A stretch of DNA of 13,083 nucleotides from the NCBI GenBank assembly GCA_938030585.1, contig CALHIA010000097.1, positions 1 through 13,083 on the forward strand, written 5' to 3'. A model generated the notes under the pieces. That model was not told the origin of the DNA. It ran no database searches and saw nothing but the letters and a program-made list of their open reading frames with translations. Positions 12,809-13,083 of the stretch are shown piece after piece; the first letter of the stretch is position 1; every line of letters begins with the position of its first letter. This DNA is from an uncultured Candidatus Saccharibacteria bacterium. GTDB taxonomy: Bacteria; Patescibacteriota; Saccharimonadia; Saccharimonadales; Saccharimonadaceae. The translations under genes and the position numbers were made by a program.

Positions 12809-13083
12809 ATGAGTGAATTAATTTTAACAAAACGCGTACGAATTAATAAAATTAGGCAACAAATTACCTTGATTGTTTTGGCGGCTTCAGTCTGTTTCGG
12901 GGTTTGTTTGGTGCTTTCAGTTTACTTCATTAAATACATGAGTTTTAATGGCAAGGTAATTGCGGCGCGAGATACTTCCATCAATAATTATTACCAGACG
13001 ATTAAGAATGTCGGTATCTGTGAGGACACGGATAAGGATGGTAAATATAACGATAAGGAACTGGCGAAACGCGATCCAAATAA
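12809..13083 (+). CDS. Bitopic membrane protein in the pilO position (partial, runs off window)
   Basis: The first 91 codons of a gene cut by the window end. It has a short basic cytoplasmic N-terminus (KRVRINKIRQQ), one transmembrane helix (about 19-44, LIVLAASVCFGVCLVLSVYF), and the start of an outer domain. Place and topology match PilO, which pairs with PilN, but no PilO sequence signature can be seen, so no symbol is given. Residues DTDKDGKYNDKE (about 76-87) fit the EF-hand calcium loop pattern, with Asp at 1, 3 and 5, Gly at 6 and Glu at 12; position 8 is Tyr instead of the usual Ile/Val/Leu. A cysteine sits just before it. The start is supported by GAAGG (12799-12803), 5 nt upstream, and by the 11-nt gap after pilN. 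Confidence 0.8.
   Translation, partial: MSELILTKRVRINKIRQQITLIVLAASVCFGVCLVLSVYFIKYMSFNGKVIAARDTSINNYYQTIKNVGICEDTDKDGKYNDKELAKRDPN

Noticed and set aside
1..13083. Defence system, prophage, transposon or CRISPR content
   Set aside because: Nothing resembling transposases, integrases, nucleases of defence systems, toxin-antitoxin pairs or spaced direct repeats; all genes look like core chromosome.

Overview
The window is a dense, AT-rich (about 40% GC by eye) bacterial chromosomal segment. It carries thirteen complete or nearly complete genes plus a partial gene at each end. I see no insertion sequence, prophage, tRNA, rRNA or CRISPR array. The gene content points to a reduced-genome Patescibacteria/CPR bacterium, most plausibly a Saccharibacteria (TM7) relative. 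The pointers are an ArgS with the DPNPFKVLHVGHL variant of the HIGH region, a DnaG whose zinc-ribbon ligands are all replaced, a short primary sigma factor, a small two-helix T4SS-pilin-like protein, and a pilM-pilN-(pilO position) cluster with an enlarged PilN. This assignment is an inference from protein features and was not tested by phylogeny.

Layout: (1) 1-256 holds the C-terminal end of CTP synthase and a clear terminator. (2) 349-2973 is an operon of argS, orn and a small YjbR-like gene, with a 1-bp overlap and a 1-nt gap. (3) mscL (3062-3517) is monocistronic, followed by a decayed duplicate of its own 3' end and a hairpin that can serve as terminator for both converging genes. (4) A minus-strand single-pass membrane protein (4334-3672) is divergent from dnaG (4373-5986). 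(5) 6098-7735 encodes a 545-residue coiled-coil protein with two different low-complexity repeat blocks, followed by rpoD (7809-8813). (6) 8883-10200 pairs a small secreted/membrane pilin-like protein with a lipid-kinase-like enzyme. (7) pilM (10246-11292), pilN (11292-12797) and a PilO-position gene cut by the window end (12809-) form the inner-membrane platform of a type IV pilus.

The genes cover nucleotide supply (PyrG), translation (ArgS), RNA end-turnover (Orn), replication priming (DnaG), core transcription (RpoD), osmotic protection (MscL) and surface pili.

The most striking feature is transcriptional. Seven of the eight genes that head a transcription unit have a recognisable -10 box only 6-8 nt upstream of the start codon, usually TATAAT and often as extended -10 TGnTATAAT. 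The transcript should therefore begin at or within a nucleotide or two of the ATG. This implies that leaderless mRNAs are the normal mode for first genes here, while internal operon genes use Shine-Dalgarno sequences or stop-start overlaps. The same logic corrects the start of the pilin-like gene and supports the N-terminally extended start of MscL.
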